From an uncultured Lachnospiraceae bacterium (GTDB taxonomy: Bacteria > Bacillota > Clostridia > Lachnospirales > Lachnospiraceae), in the NCBI GenBank assembly GCA_910578345.1, contig CAJTRA010000001.1, forward strand, positions 416,115 to 480,114: 64,000 bases of DNA, given 5' to 3'. Under the pieces are notes generated by a model that ran no database searches, was not told the DNA's origin, and saw nothing but the letters and a program-made list of their open reading frames with translations. Below are positions 1 through 9,266 of the stretch, piece after piece. The translations under genes were made by a program, and so were the position numbers. How positions within the stretch are numbered: position 1 is the first letter of the stretch; each line of letters begins with the position of its first letter.

Positions 1-1005
1 GCCTGCCAGAACCTCATAAGTATCGATCCCTTCCTGTGTAAAATTATCGATCAGCCCCCAGACTTCCAGCCCCATATCATGCGCGGTGTCCACATAATCC
101 TGTGAAGCCAGACTCGTGAAATTCCCGGCATTATCACTAAGCGCAAACCAGGTAGGAGAAACCACATTGACGCTCCTCGCCGTCTGCATCAGCGGCACAA
201 GCGTATCGTTGCCTGCCATGCCGGCCACCACATGCCATGCCAGATTGATCTTATGATCCCGCGTATTCGATTCATAAACCGGCTCCGCGTAATCTGTCAC
301 CGGAGTCGGCTCCATTGTCGTCTGCTCGCTCAGCCGCTTATTCTCCACGTAACCGATAAAAGCATCCTGCGTCTTGACCTTACTCCAGTTCTCCATCTCT
401 TCCAGGACAATCACTTCCGTCCCCTTCGGAACATCTGTCAGAATATCACTCTTGACGCCTCCCTGATAGCGCACCTGCGTATCCTTTAAAATCGTTGCCG
501 TCTGGCGCGGATTCCACTCCGTATAGACCTGCATACGATATGGATCCGTATACAGGGTATAAGAGAAGTTGGCATATTCCTTTACAAAATCCGCCGCTAC
601 ATACAGCACATCGCCCTCATATCTGGCGATGACATAATCTCTGGTACTGCCGTCCCCGCCCAAAGACACCGTATTCTCGCCAATCAAAGCTGAAACAATC
701 GCGTCAGGCAGCGTATACAGCAGAAAACCTTCCTTCTTGTCTTCAAAAAATCTATCATTAAAATATTTGTGTACCGTTGCAAGATCAAAATAACAGACAC
801 CGTCTATCAATTTCGCATGTTCTTCGATCCGCTCATCCTGCAGAATGATCGGGACATCCCCTTCTCCCCTGACTCCAAAATACTCTGTCAGATCCGCACG
901 ATCCTTGGAATAGGAATACTTCTCTAACAGCCTGACTCCCAGGGCTGCTCCCCCGATCAGGACTATGAGAACGACCGCAATGATTACCGGAATTATCTTC
1001 TTCAT
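1..1005 (-). CDS. GH18-type glycosyl hydrolase with SH3-like region, partial
   Basis: The frame is open from an ATG at 1005 to the window edge, so 335 N-terminal residues are seen and the C-terminus is missing. An N-terminal hydrophobic anchor (MKKIIPVIIAVVLIVLIGG) suggests export and tethering. Residues about 30-160 resemble the copper-amine-oxidase-N-like region seen in such proteins. About 165-215 looks like a bacterial SH3 repeat (QTATILKDTQVRYQGG, then GTEVIVLEEMENWSKVKT). From about 245 on (HKINLAWHVVAGM, VVSPTWFALSDNAGN, GLEVWGLIDNF) it matches the start of a YaaH/SleL-like GH18 barrel. The DxxDxDxE catalytic motif would lie beyond the edge. The likely role is cleavage of peptidoglycan or another N-acetylglucosamine polymer; the substrate is inferred. 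An AAAGGAG ribosome site precedes the ATG. Confidence 0.75.
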   Translation of the reverse strand, partial: MKKIIPVIIAVVLIVLIGGAALGVRLLEKYSYSKDRADLTEYFGVRGEGDVPIILQDERIEEHAKLIDGVCYFDLATVHKYFNDRFFEDKKEGFLLYTLPDAIVSALIGENTVSLGGDGSTRDYVIARYEGDVLYVAADFVKEYANFSYTLYTDPYRMQVYTEWNPRQTATILKDTQVRYQGGVKSDILTDVPKGTEVIVLEEMENWSKVKTQDAFIGYVENKRLSEQTTMEPTPVTDYAEPVYESNTRDHKINLAWHVVAGMAGNDTLVPLMQTARSVNVVSPTWFALSDNAGNFTSLASQDYVDTAHDMGLEVWGLIDNFTQEGIDTYEVLAG

Positions 1006-1840
1006 GCACAAACTCCTTTCTGACCGTCCTAATTATAGCAAACTATTTCTTTGCAGTCATCATTATTTTGACAATTTTCGGCAAGAAAATATTTTCGTCC
1101 TATGATATGAAAAGTCCCGGACCGTACAGGAAATCGCACGGTCCGGGATCGTGTCATGATCCTCAGCATTCCCCTCCTATCCTCTGACTGATCCCAGACT
1201 TGATCTTAAGTGGAAGAACAGTGACACAAAGTGGGAGCTTCCCGTCCTATTAAGATCCATACCCTTCTTACGATCCGTCCTGCCGTATTTGAAAGGCAAA
1301 ATCTATGTTTTCCTTAAAATTTAGTCTGCCAAAAAGAGCATTGTGATATACTAACAGCATAAGATATATAGAGCGCCGAATGATTTCCAAGATATCCCAG
1401 ACATGCAAAAATATATAAAATAACTGTATAACCTACTCATTCCTTGTGAATTATAATTGTGAAATATGGAAGGAAACAAGATATGGTTCACGACCAGGCA
1501 CGCTGCCTATAAGACTCTCTCCGTACTATAGGAAGCTGGAGAGATAGATGTTATTTATGAAATTTACACTTGCTGCCTCCTCTCGTTGCTGACTATCCGG
1601 AGACATCTTGTAGTTTAATTATAGGCATAATATGACAAAAAAGCAAGTAATTTCTAAAATTATTAAAAATTTTTAAACACTTTATGCACACTATTGACTA
1701 AAATTGGCGTAAAGTATAAGATACAGATAATCACCGGAACGTGTGACACAGATGCCCTAAACACGCGCTTTGGACCACTGTACAACAGATAAGGGCAGGA
1801 TAGATTTAGATTATATAAGCAAGAAGGATGTGAACATCTT
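1006..1840. other. 835-nt intergenic region, no gene recognised
   Basis: No convincing reading frame with a ribosome binding site is visible on either strand. It contains a GC-rich hairpin (arms 1115-1125 and 1138-1148, 11 bp perfect) with a short T run on the minus-strand side, and a weaker inverted repeat near 1516-1546. I could not match either to a known RNA family. The right end carries the mecA promoter. Confidence 0.5.
1694..1722 (+). promoter_or_regulatory. Candidate sigma-A promoter of mecA
   Basis: TTGACT at 1694-1699 and TAAGAT at 1717-1722 are separated by 17 bp, about 120 bp upstream of the mecA start. The -10 element matches the consensus at four of six positions. Confidence 0.45.
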
Positions 1841-2617
1841 ATGAAAATAGAAAAAGTAAATGAGCACCAGATCCGCTGCACTCTTACAAGAGAGGATCTG
1901 GCTACCCGTGAGCTGAAGATCAGCGAACTCGCCTATGGCACAGAGAAAGCGAAGACACTGTTCCGCGATATGATGCGTCAGGCATCCTACGAGTGCGGTT
2001 TTGAGGCTGAGGATATTCCTCTTATGATCGAAGCGATCCCCCTGAATTCAGAATGCATCGTTCTGATCATCACGAAAGTGGAGGATCCGGAAGAACTGGA
2101 TACCCGCTTTTCTAAATTTGCACCCTCTCTTCACGAAGACGAGGACGATTACAGCGAGGATAGCGAGGACTTGACAGATGTCTTTTCCGATGGGGCTGAC
2201 GAAGTTCTGAACATGCTTCGGAAGATGAGCAGCGCTGAACAGTCCCCGGAATCAGACAAGACAGCGTCTGCCGCTTCTAAACCAGATTCCCAGACGGATC
2301 CCGGCAAAGCAGCAGTGAAACAGATCTCCTGTCAGTTGTTCTCCTTCGCTTCTCTAAGTGATGTGACGAGACTTGCACATGTGGCTTCTCCTTCCTACCA
2401 GGGCGCTAATTCCCTGTATAAGAACGAGGCAAACAATTCTTACCTGCTCCTGATCAGTTCTGCAGGTCAGAAAGCATCTGATTTTAACCGGGTGTGCAAC
2501 CTGATCTCCGAATATGGACGTCCGGAAAGATCCGTCGTCTCCGCCAGAGCATATCTGGAGGAACATTTCGAACCCCTGATCAAGGATAATGCATTGTCAG
2601 CGCTTGCACAGATCTAA
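1841..2617 (+). CDS. mecA: MecA-type adaptor protein
   Basis: A 258-aa protein of the MecA family, adaptors that deliver substrates to the ClpC-ClpP protease and in Bacillus control competence. Seen: the typical N-terminal segment (MKIEKVNEHQIRCTLTREDL, then a RELKISELAYG region), a very acidic central linker of Asp, Glu and Ser at about residues 95-150, and a C-terminal domain ending in a long helix (about 200-250). Length is close to the family's 215-270 aa. An AAGGATG ribosome site precedes the ATG. It stands alone between its own promoter and a terminator. Substrates in this organism cannot be told from sequence. Confidence 0.88.
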   Translation: MKIEKVNEHQIRCTLTREDLATRELKISELAYGTEKAKTLFRDMMRQASYECGFEAEDIPLMIEAIPLNSECIVLIITKVEDPEELDTRFSKFAPSLHEDEDDYSEDSEDLTDVFSDGADEVLNMLRKMSSAEQSPESDKTASAASKPDSQTDPGKAAVKQISCQLFSFASLSDVTRLAHVASPSYQGANSLYKNEANNSYLLLISSAGQKASDFNRVCNLISEYGRPERSVVSARAYLEEHFEPLIKDNALSALAQI

Positions 2618-2646
2618 GCACGACGCACAGAAAAACCCGTAATCTA

Positions 2647-2693
2647 AAACCACACGATATTCTGAATCAGAGTACCGTGTGGTTTGTTTTGTC
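2647..2693. terminator. Bidirectional terminator between mecA and DUF1858 gene
   Basis: Ten-bp arms 2647-2656 (AAACCACACG) and 2676-2685 are perfectly complementary. GTTTTGT follows on the plus strand, and a T-rich run follows in the other direction, so the hairpin can serve both convergent genes. Confidence 0.75.
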
Positions 2694-2711
2694 TCATAAA
2701 TCTCCTGCTTC

Positions 2712-2903
2712 TTATAAAGCCTCAATCTGTTTCATCAGATCGTCAATATTGATGCCATGAACCATCGCGGCCTCTTCCAGAGATTCCCCCTGCGCAGAAG
2801 GACAGCCCAGACAATGCATCCCTGCATTCATCAAAACCGGTGCAACATCCGGGTTTGTTCTCAAAATCTCACCAATTGTCATGTCCTTAGTCACATTAGC
2901 CAT
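2712..2903 (-). CDS. DUF1858 small CxxC redox-type protein
   Basis: A 63-aa protein made only of the DUF1858 domain (hybrid-cluster-associated redox disulfide family): the MTIGEIL start, NPDVAPVLMNAGMHCLGCP with a CxxC at about residues 31-34, and a C-terminal helix. The cysteines suggest thiol chemistry or metal binding, but no reaction has been established. It has a good GGAGG site upstream, is monocistronic as far as can be seen, and converges on mecA. Confidence 0.85.
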   Translation of the reverse strand: MANVTKDMTIGEILRTNPDVAPVLMNAGMHCLGCPSAQGESLEEAAMVHGINIDDLMKQIEAL

Positions 2904-3157
2904 TTTTATTTACCTCCGTTTTCTTTCATTCCTTCCTTTTCCTGCGGTCTTTTTGCGACCGGGGAGCTATTCTTACTATAAGCTGAAAACTGCTTTCCTG
3001 CAAGTACAAACTTCCTCTTTATTTTTATATGATTTCTGACATATCATACATCCGGGAAGTACTTTAGCCTATTGAAGTCTCCCATATATCATGATACTAT
3101 TTCTTTGGCGCATAGGAATTCGTGATGATAGAAGCGTAAGATTTGTATCTATGCACA

Positions 3158-3175
3158 GACTCAATAAATTGAGTC
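3158..3175. promoter_or_regulatory. Perfect 18-bp palindrome before the sensor kinase
   Basis: GACTCAAT-AA-ATTGAGTC lies 15 nt before the first possible start of the histidine kinase. It could be an operator or a small mRNA hairpin affecting translation; no regulator is assigned. Confidence 0.45.
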
Positions 3176-3190
3176 AAAAGCGGTGCGGAA

Positions 3191-5005
3191 ATGAGGACAA
3201 AAATGAAAGTTACAACAAGATTTAAAAATATGTCCCTGAAAAATAAGATATTGTCAGGCTATCTCCTGATCATCTGCATTGTGCTATTGTGCATGTTTTT
3301 CTTGATGATCGTCTGCTGGAAACAGATCATCAAGAAAAATGTGAGTAAATCCATATACAGCAGTAACTATCAGATCAAAAAAAGCATTGACAATTACTTT
3401 GACAGTGTGATCAAACTTTCTGAATTTCCTTATCTCGACACAGAAATTCTGGATATTCTGCGGAAAGATTACCAGAACATGACCAGCGCAAGCAAAGTGG
3501 CCAGCCAAATCTCCGACATCGAATCGATTACCCCCAAACTATATAAACATATCTACTATATGCATAATCAGATTGACGCGATCTGGCTCTATCCTGCCCA
3601 TATGGACTATTATGCATTCCGCTCCCGTATCTCCGGAACAACCGGATATCAAATTGAATCTGAAAGCTGGTTTGAAAATGTCAGGAAAGGAAACGGCAAA
3701 CCTTTTATCATAGGCATTCACAAAGAAAATGCTGTCAACAAGGATTGGGAAGTAATTTCCATCGCCCGCAGCATCATTGATCCCGATACAGGAGAATACC
3801 TGGGTATGATCGTAATTGACTGTTCTGTCGATAATTTCGCAACACTATGGGATTCCTCAGAATACAGCGAGAGTATCATTGTCGTCTCAGACAAAAATAA
3901 CCGCCTGATCCTTCCCTATCCAGAAGAGCAGAAAGCAGAAATTGAAAAGGCTCTGGATACTAACCGGGAAACCTTTACCAAAGAGGGGCATCTCTACCAA
4001 ATTTATCTGGAAGAACAGACCTGGTATGTCGCCGTAACGAACCTAAACTACATGGACGGGAAAATCTATCATCTGGTTCCGATCGGGAACGCACTGCGCA
4101 GTGTAGCATTCACGTTTACGCTTGCCGTCACTTTCATGTTTGGATTAGGCGTTCTGCTGGTCTTCATCAGTGTGAAAATATCCAGAACAATTACACAGCC
4201 GATCGAACGTTTGATCTTTACAATGGAATCCGTAGAGTCGGGAAATCTCTCCTTGCAGACCGAAGAATTTCATGGGGAAATGGAAGTTCTGTCCCGGAAA
4301 TTCAATCATATGGTTAAGCGTATTGACACTATGTTCCGGGAAGTCAAAGAGCAGGAGCGAGAGAAGCACCGTATGGAAATGCTCGCGCTGCAATCTCAGA
4401 TCAACCCTCATTTTCTCTACAATACTTTAAATTCCATCCGGTGGCTCTCAGAACTACAGGGCGCGGACAAAGTAACACAGATGCTGGATGAATTGGTAAA
4501 TCTTCTACGTTTTGTCGCCGAAGATACTGGAGATTTCGTGACCGTAGAAAAAGAGATCACATTCATCAACAGTTACATCCGCATTTTGAATTTCCGATAT
4601 TTTGAGCGTTTCTCTTTCATTTTAGATATTCAGGAAGAAGCCAAGGCGTATACAATCCCCAGATTCATCCTGCAGCCACTCGTGGAAAATTCTGTGCTCC
4701 ATGGATTTGACGGCAGCGATATCTGTGCCACAATCAAAATCGATATCCATTTGGAGCAAAGTGAACTGCTTCTGTGTGTAACGGACGACGGAAAAGGACT
4801 TTCTCAGGAGAAAATCGAGGAAATCCTTTCTACTGCGACAAAATCAAAACAGAGCCTCAATAAAATAGGCATCTATAATGTAAACCAGAGAATCAAACTC
4901 CTCTATGGGCAAGAATATGCCATCAAGATCGACAGTATGGAAGGATGCTACACCAAAGTTACCATAAGAATTCCTGCAAAGTATGGGAGGTTTAAAGATG
5001 AGTAG
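3191..5005 (+). CDS. YesM-type sensor histidine kinase
   Basis: A 604-aa membrane kinase, partner of the response regulator that overlaps its end. Order: TM1 at about residues 18-42, an extracellular Cache-like sensor region (45-300), TM2 (303-328), HAMP (330-382), a His_kinase domain with the phospho-acceptor in QSQINPHFLYN (His407), and an ATPase domain with N box (LQPLVENSVLHGF, about 495-507) and G box (DDGKGLS, about 532). This layout is typical of YesM/LytS-like kinases that control carbohydrate uptake. An alternative ATG at 3203 has a better spaced GAGGA site, so the true start may be four codons in. The transporter genes downstream suggest it senses their substrate. Confidence 0.9.
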   Translation: MRTKMKVTTRFKNMSLKNKILSGYLLIICIVLLCMFFLMIVCWKQIIKKNVSKSIYSSNYQIKKSIDNYFDSVIKLSEFPYLDTEILDILRKDYQNMTSASKVASQISDIESITPKLYKHIYYMHNQIDAIWLYPAHMDYYAFRSRISGTTGYQIESESWFENVRKGNGKPFIIGIHKENAVNKDWEVISIARSIIDPDTGEYLGMIVIDCSVDNFATLWDSSEYSESIIVVSDKNNRLILPYPEEQKAEIEKALDTNRETFTKEGHLYQIYLEEQTWYVAVTNLNYMDGKIYHLVPIGNALRSVAFTFTLAVTFMFGLGVLLVFISVKISRTITQPIERLIFTMESVESGNLSLQTEEFHGEMEVLSRKFNHMVKRIDTMFREVKEQEREKHRMEMLALQSQINPHFLYNTLNSIRWLSELQGADKVTQMLDELVNLLRFVAEDTGDFVTVEKEITFINSYIRILNFRYFERFSFILDIQEEAKAYTIPRFILQPLVENSVLHGFDGSDICATIKIDIHLEQSELLLCVTDDGKGLSQEKIEEILSTATKSKQSLNKIGIYNVNQRIKLLYGQEYAIKIDSMEGCYTKVTIRIPAKYGRFKDE

Positions 5006-6545
5006 AAAGATAAAGGTACTTATCGTAGATGATGAAGTGCTGGTCAGGATCGGTATCATTCATGCTTTTTCCTGGGAAGATCACGGATTTGAGATTGTTG
5101 GGGAAGCTTCGGATGGAGAAACCTGTCTCCAGATGACCCGCCGATATCATCCCGATTTGATTGTACTCGATATCAATATGCCTGGCATGAACGGCCTGCA
5201 GGTACTGCAGAGCCTGAAAGAAGAGGAATTTCCGGGTAAGATCATCATGCTCACCTGCTATGATGAATTTGAATATGTGCGAAAGGCCCTACGCTGTGGA
5301 GCTGCCGACTATGTACTGAAATCAAATCTAAGCGAAAGCGGTCTGCCGGACGCCGTTCTTCGTCTCGATTACGGAGCAGACAGACAAGCTGATCGTACAG
5401 ATGCTGCCGGCCAGAAAATCAAATCAGAGAAGTATCTGCGTCAAATAATAGACGGGTGGTCCTTGGGAGAAACTGGAGACCTGCATTTTCACCCACAGTG
5501 TTTCTGTGCCGTGACAGGCAGAATCCGGGACATAGATAAAATAATACTCCGTTACGAGACAAAAGGAACTGATTTATTTTATCGTTCTCTCAATTCTCTT
5601 TTGGAACAAGCGATGCAGCACTGCCGAGAATATGATATTCTTCAATATGATCGTGAAACGGTTGGAATCTTTCTCAGTTTTTCCGACCTTTCCAGTACGC
5701 AGGATACCTGGCTCCGCATCCGAAGGCTTCTGCCGCATATCCACTCCATTCTCCAAAATTATCTGGATCTTGATATGCTCTTTGGTGTCAGTGAGCTCTG
5801 CCATGGCGATGACACAATTCCCATAGCATGGGAACATGCCTGCGCAATGTTGGAAAGAAGTTTCCTGGAAAAAAGGGATATCTTTTACTTTGATGATGTG
5901 CGGGAAAATTTCCAACAAAAAGCAAAAATGAGCAAAGTGCTGGAACACCTGGAGGTGCTGCTAAAAGAACAGGTGATCGACGACCGCTTAGATGAAGTGC
6001 GTGAAACCATGCAGTCATGGTGCGAACAGATCCGCAAAAGCAAAGTGGCCGATCCAGATCATATCAAGAGCTTCTGTCAGGATATTGTCAAACTGATCCA
6101 AGCCAGAGAGAAGAATTGGACAGACCTTACGATCATCGAGAAGATCGGAGAGCAGGAAACCCTGGAAGAAACAGAAACGCTGATCTATTCCTATCTGGAA
6201 AGGATCCTTCCTGAAAGCGCCGATCAAACTACCAACTGGCAGGTTCGCCGGGCATGTGATTATATTAAAGAACACTACAAAAAAGATCTCAGCTTAAGCT
6301 GTATCGCGCAGTACCTTTCCTTGAGTGAAAGTTATACCAGCAGAATCTTTAATAAATATATGAGCATGAATATTCCAGCCTATATTAATCAGGTCCGCAT
6401 TGAACATGCGAAAGAGTTGTTAAAAAATACCAATAAGAAAATATATGAGATCGCCTTGGAAACAGGCTATCTCTCCACCACGGCATTTCATATTGCCTTC
6501 AAGAAGCAGGAGGGCATCACCCCGATCGAATTCCGAAATCAGTAA
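4998..6545 (+). CDS. YesN-type AraC-family response regulator
   Basis: A 515-aa response regulator. The receiver domain (1-125) shows the acidic pair at Asp11-Asp12, the phosphorylation site Asp58 (LIVLDINMPGMNG) and the conserved Lys in VLKS. The middle 280 residues are a variable linker. The last 100 form an AraC-type double helix-turn-helix (YIKEHYKKDLSLSCIAQYLS through ETGYLSTTAFHIAFKKQ). The start at 4998 was chosen because GGGAGG (4985-4990) sits 7 nt before it. It overlaps the kinase stop by 8 nt, which implies translational coupling. It probably activates the importer genes that follow. Confidence 0.9.
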   Translation: MSRKIKVLIVDDEVLVRIGIIHAFSWEDHGFEIVGEASDGETCLQMTRRYHPDLIVLDINMPGMNGLQVLQSLKEEEFPGKIIMLTCYDEFEYVRKALRCGAADYVLKSNLSESGLPDAVLRLDYGADRQADRTDAAGQKIKSEKYLRQIIDGWSLGETGDLHFHPQCFCAVTGRIRDIDKIILRYETKGTDLFYRSLNSLLEQAMQHCREYDILQYDRETVGIFLSFSDLSSTQDTWLRIRRLLPHIHSILQNYLDLDMLFGVSELCHGDDTIPIAWEHACAMLERSFLEKRDIFYFDDVRENFQQKAKMSKVLEHLEVLLKEQVIDDRLDEVRETMQSWCEQIRKSKVADPDHIKSFCQDIVKLIQAREKNWTDLTIIEKIGEQETLEETETLIYSYLERILPESADQTTNWQVRRACDYIKEHYKKDLSLSCIAQYLSLSESYTSRIFNKYMSMNIPAYINQVRIEHAKELLKNTNKKIYEIALETGYLSTTAFHIAFKKQEGITPIEFRNQ

Positions 6546-6624
6546 ACCTGCGTGCAGCCATTTGCCTACTCTTAGAACCTTATGTCAAAATCCAAAACAA
6601 TATGACAAAAAAGCGAAATATCTT

Positions 6625-6667
6625 CCAAAGATCCGGCATGGTCTTCTGCCTGCTGCCGGATCTTTGG
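6625..6667 (+). terminator. Hairpin between response regulator and importer
   Basis: Fourteen-bp perfect arms (6625-6638 and 6654-6667) without a clear T run. It may be a weak terminator or an RNA-processing hairpin separating the regulator transcript from the much more demanded binding protein. Confidence 0.5.
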
Positions 6668-6712
6668 TATCTATAAGGGACAAAAAACAATGTCATTTCA
6701 TAAGGATGAAAA

Positions 6713-6741
6713 TAGGCATGCTTGCCCAAAATCACTATAAT
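6713..6741 (+). promoter_or_regulatory. Candidate promoter of importer operon
   Basis: TAGGCA at 6713-6718, 17 bp, and a perfect TATAAT at 6736-6741, some 67 bp upstream of the binding-protein ATG. The poor -35 element fits an activator-dependent promoter, presumably using the adjacent AraC-type regulator (inference). Confidence 0.45.
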
Positions 6742-6807
6742 GAATCTATAAGGTACCGGAACCTTTACTATTATGAAAAAGCAAAGGAAGGGAGAATTTA
6801 ACCACTT

Positions 6808-8148
6808 ATGAAAAGAAAAATTGCGAAAAAAATCACGGGACTTCTTATCTGTACGTCCATGCTGGCTGGATTGACCGCCTGCGGCTCACAGCCTGCAGCC
6901 GACACTACGCCCGCCACGGATGATACTGCACCGGCCGCAGGAGAAGAAACTGCGGAGATCGAAACAGAAGAAACCGCAGTTGTAGAAGCCAATAACGATA
7001 CAGGAGAAGACATCACTCTCACGATCGGTGTCTGGGCCGATGACGAATCAAGACGACTGGAAAAAGCATTTGAAGGAATCGAAGATGACCTTGGTATTCA
7101 GATCGAATTCCTGAAGTACCCCAGTGATTCTGATTTCTGGGATAATATTCCTGCACAGATCGCCGCCGGAACCGCGCCAGATATCATTTCCTGTACCAAT
7201 GAGCATTATTTACAATATATTGATCAGGGATTGTTCGAGCCTTTGACCGAATATGTAGATTCCGGCGTGATCAGCCTGGACGGCACCTGGGCTAAGGCGA
7301 TGGATGCCTGGCAGATCGACGACATAGTTTACGGTATTCCTTATGCTCTGAATCCCGGCGTATTTATCGTGAATAATAATATGTGGGAAGAATTCGGTTT
7401 AGGAGACGCTTATCCAACCACATGGGACGAAGTGATCGATATCTGTAAGAAAGTTAAAGATGAGCACGATATGGCCGCTTGGTGCGTCAATATCCAGGAA
7501 TATCACCTGACTAACATTGCACTCTCCTTCGGCGGCGGCTGGGACTTTGGTAAAAATATCAGCGCAAAGGAAAATGCGGAAGCATTACAGTTCCTGATTG
7601 ATTCCTATAAAGAAGGCTATATTGTCACTCCTACAGAATTAGGTCTCGGCGGAGATATGGATGTCATGATCCAGCAGTCTGCATTATTCTCCACCGGCGG
7701 AGCATGGTATCAGGGCGGTTTTGCTGCAGAAGCGCCAGATATTGAATTGAAATACCTGCCTATCCCCAAAGGCGGCAGCGGCACGGGCGGCGGCACTTGC
7801 CATTCTGCAGCATTGGTTGCTCTTAAGAACTCCCAGCATCCGGATGAAGTTGCAAAGGCGATCAGCTACGTGGCAGAAGGCAGCAAGCTTTATGAAGCCG
7901 TAGTTGATGTGACAGAAGTCATTCCTGCCAGCGAGGCATACTTCGATTATTACAAAGAGAAAGTTCCCGCTTTGACAAAGCTGGTAGATTATCTGGATAA
8001 TACCACTCCTTTCAGCTACCCTACCCAGAGCAAAAAATTCGCGGACAGCTTGATCAATCTGATGCAGGAAACCATGTTTGATGAAAGTTCTACCATAACA
8101 GGTCAGGATATTGTAGACCAGTTATCTGGTGAATATGGAGCAGAATAA
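6808..8148 (+). CDS. ABC transporter sugar-binding lipoprotein (family 1)
   Basis: A 446-aa extracellular solute-binding protein. The signal peptide ends in the lipobox LTAC with Cys25 as lipidation site; an Ala/Thr/Glu-rich linker follows (26-70) before the binding domain (ITLTIGVWADDESRRLEKAF onwards). This is the MalE/UgpB-like family 1 fold used for oligosaccharides or glycosides. It heads an importer with the two permeases that follow. No ATP-binding subunit is encoded here, so a shared MsmX/MsmK-like ATPase is expected. The nucleoside hydrolase at the operon end hints that the ligand may be a nucleoside or other N-glycoside; that is inference. Confidence 0.9.
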   Translation: MKRKIAKKITGLLICTSMLAGLTACGSQPAADTTPATDDTAPAAGEETAEIETEETAVVEANNDTGEDITLTIGVWADDESRRLEKAFEGIEDDLGIQIEFLKYPSDSDFWDNIPAQIAAGTAPDIISCTNEHYLQYIDQGLFEPLTEYVDSGVISLDGTWAKAMDAWQIDDIVYGIPYALNPGVFIVNNNMWEEFGLGDAYPTTWDEVIDICKKVKDEHDMAAWCVNIQEYHLTNIALSFGGGWDFGKNISAKENAEALQFLIDSYKEGYIVTPTELGLGGDMDVMIQQSALFSTGGAWYQGGFAAEAPDIELKYLPIPKGGSGTGGGTCHSAALVALKNSQHPDEVAKAISYVAEGSKLYEAVVDVTEVIPASEAYFDYYKEKVPALTKLVDYLDNTTPFSYPTQSKKFADSLINLMQETMFDESSTITGQDIVDQLSGEYGAE

Positions 8149-8160
8149 AAAAGAAATATC

Positions 8161-8203
8161 CTGTATCAATTTCAGCCCGGTTTCCGGGCTGAAATTGATA
8201 CAG
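8161..8203 (+). repeat. Perfect 20-bp stem hairpin between binding protein and permease
   Basis: Arms 8161-8180 and 8184-8203 are complementary over all 20 bp with a 3-nt TTT loop and no T run after it. It lies just after the binding-protein stop and probably blocks 3' exonucleases, so that the binding protein is made in excess over the permeases. Confidence 0.75.
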
Positions 8204-8280
8204 AACACCATGCAGGTTTGTGTCCGCGCTGCATCCACAAACTTGCAAGCCACCAAAGCAGCGCAGAAATGGGAAAACAA

Positions 8281-9180
8281 ATGCATAAAAAACCAAAAGT
8301 CAAATATAAACGGGCAGAAGTACTGACTGCCGTATGTTTTCTGCTGCCAGCCGTATTGATCTGGATCTACTGGTTCTTTATCCCTGCCGTAAAGTCCATG
8401 CGGCTTAGTTTCTATGAGTACAGTTTTATTACTCCAGAACGCGCCCGGTTCGTAGGTCTGGAAAACTTCAAACGGCTCTTTACAGACGATGCCTTCCTGA
8501 AAGCGCTGCAACATACTTTTCTCATGGTTGCAGTAGTCGTTGTGCTCATCGCAGTGATCGCTTTTCTGATCGCAGTGCTGTTAGACGGTAAGATCAGGGG
8601 GAAAACTTTCTTCCGAACCGTATACTATATGCCCTATGTTATTTCCTCCGTGGCAGTCAGTATCTTTTTCATGTATTTTTTCATCAAAGACGGCATTGGC
8701 ACAAAACTGTTCACACTCTTTGGACTGGACAATACCACCTGGTTTACCAGCACAAAATATGCTCTGCCGCTGATCATCATTATTTATGTCTGGCAGCAAA
8801 TCGGTTTCTATATGATTCTCTACATAAGCGGCCTGCAGAACATCTCTGCGGAGCTCTATGAAGCTGCCAGAATTGATGGCGCAAACCGGGCGCAGTCTAT
8901 CTGGTATATCACGCTGCCCCTGGTCAAACCCACCACTTACCTTGTCGTCACACTGGGTATGATCAACGCATTCCAGATCTTTGATCAGATCGCCGCGATC
9001 TCGAAACAAAGTCCATTAGGATCCCCGGCCGGCGCCACCAGTACAGTCGTGACTTTCCTGTACCAGCAATCCTTCAGTTATATGGATATGGGGTACGGAA
9101 GCGCCGCCGCTATGGTACTGTTAGGCATTATCTTCCTGTTATCGCTGCTCAGAACATTTATCAGCAGAGAAGGAGATTAA
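8281..9180 (+). CDS. Sugar ABC transporter permease (MalF/LacF-like)
   Basis: A 299-aa inner-membrane permease with about six membrane segments, beginning at VLTAVCFLLPAVLIWIYWFF. The EAA loop that contacts the ATPase is present (ELYEAARIDGANRAQSIWYI). Start is uncertain: ATG at 8269 or 8281 and a TTG at 8218 are in frame; 8281 gives the usual length and has GGGA upstream. It pairs with the permease that follows. Confidence 0.88.
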   Translation: MHKKPKVKYKRAEVLTAVCFLLPAVLIWIYWFFIPAVKSMRLSFYEYSFITPERARFVGLENFKRLFTDDAFLKALQHTFLMVAVVVVLIAVIAFLIAVLLDGKIRGKTFFRTVYYMPYVISSVAVSIFFMYFFIKDGIGTKLFTLFGLDNTTWFTSTKYALPLIIIIYVWQQIGFYMILYISGLQNISAELYEAARIDGANRAQSIWYITLPLVKPTTYLVVTLGMINAFQIFDQIAAISKQSPLGSPAGATSTVVTFLYQQSFSYMDMGYGSAAAMVLLGIIFLLSLLRTFISREGD

Positions 9181-9266
9181 ATACAGCTACATAGAAAGCC
9201 GCACACGCGGCAGCATGCAGGAAACAGAATTTTTCAACTGCAAAAAGCTCTGACATGGAGGTAATC

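Noticed and set aside
1500..1560. Possible riboswitch-like inverted repeat in the first intergenic region
   Set aside because: Short imperfect arms and no downstream gene close enough; no match to a known riboswitch class.
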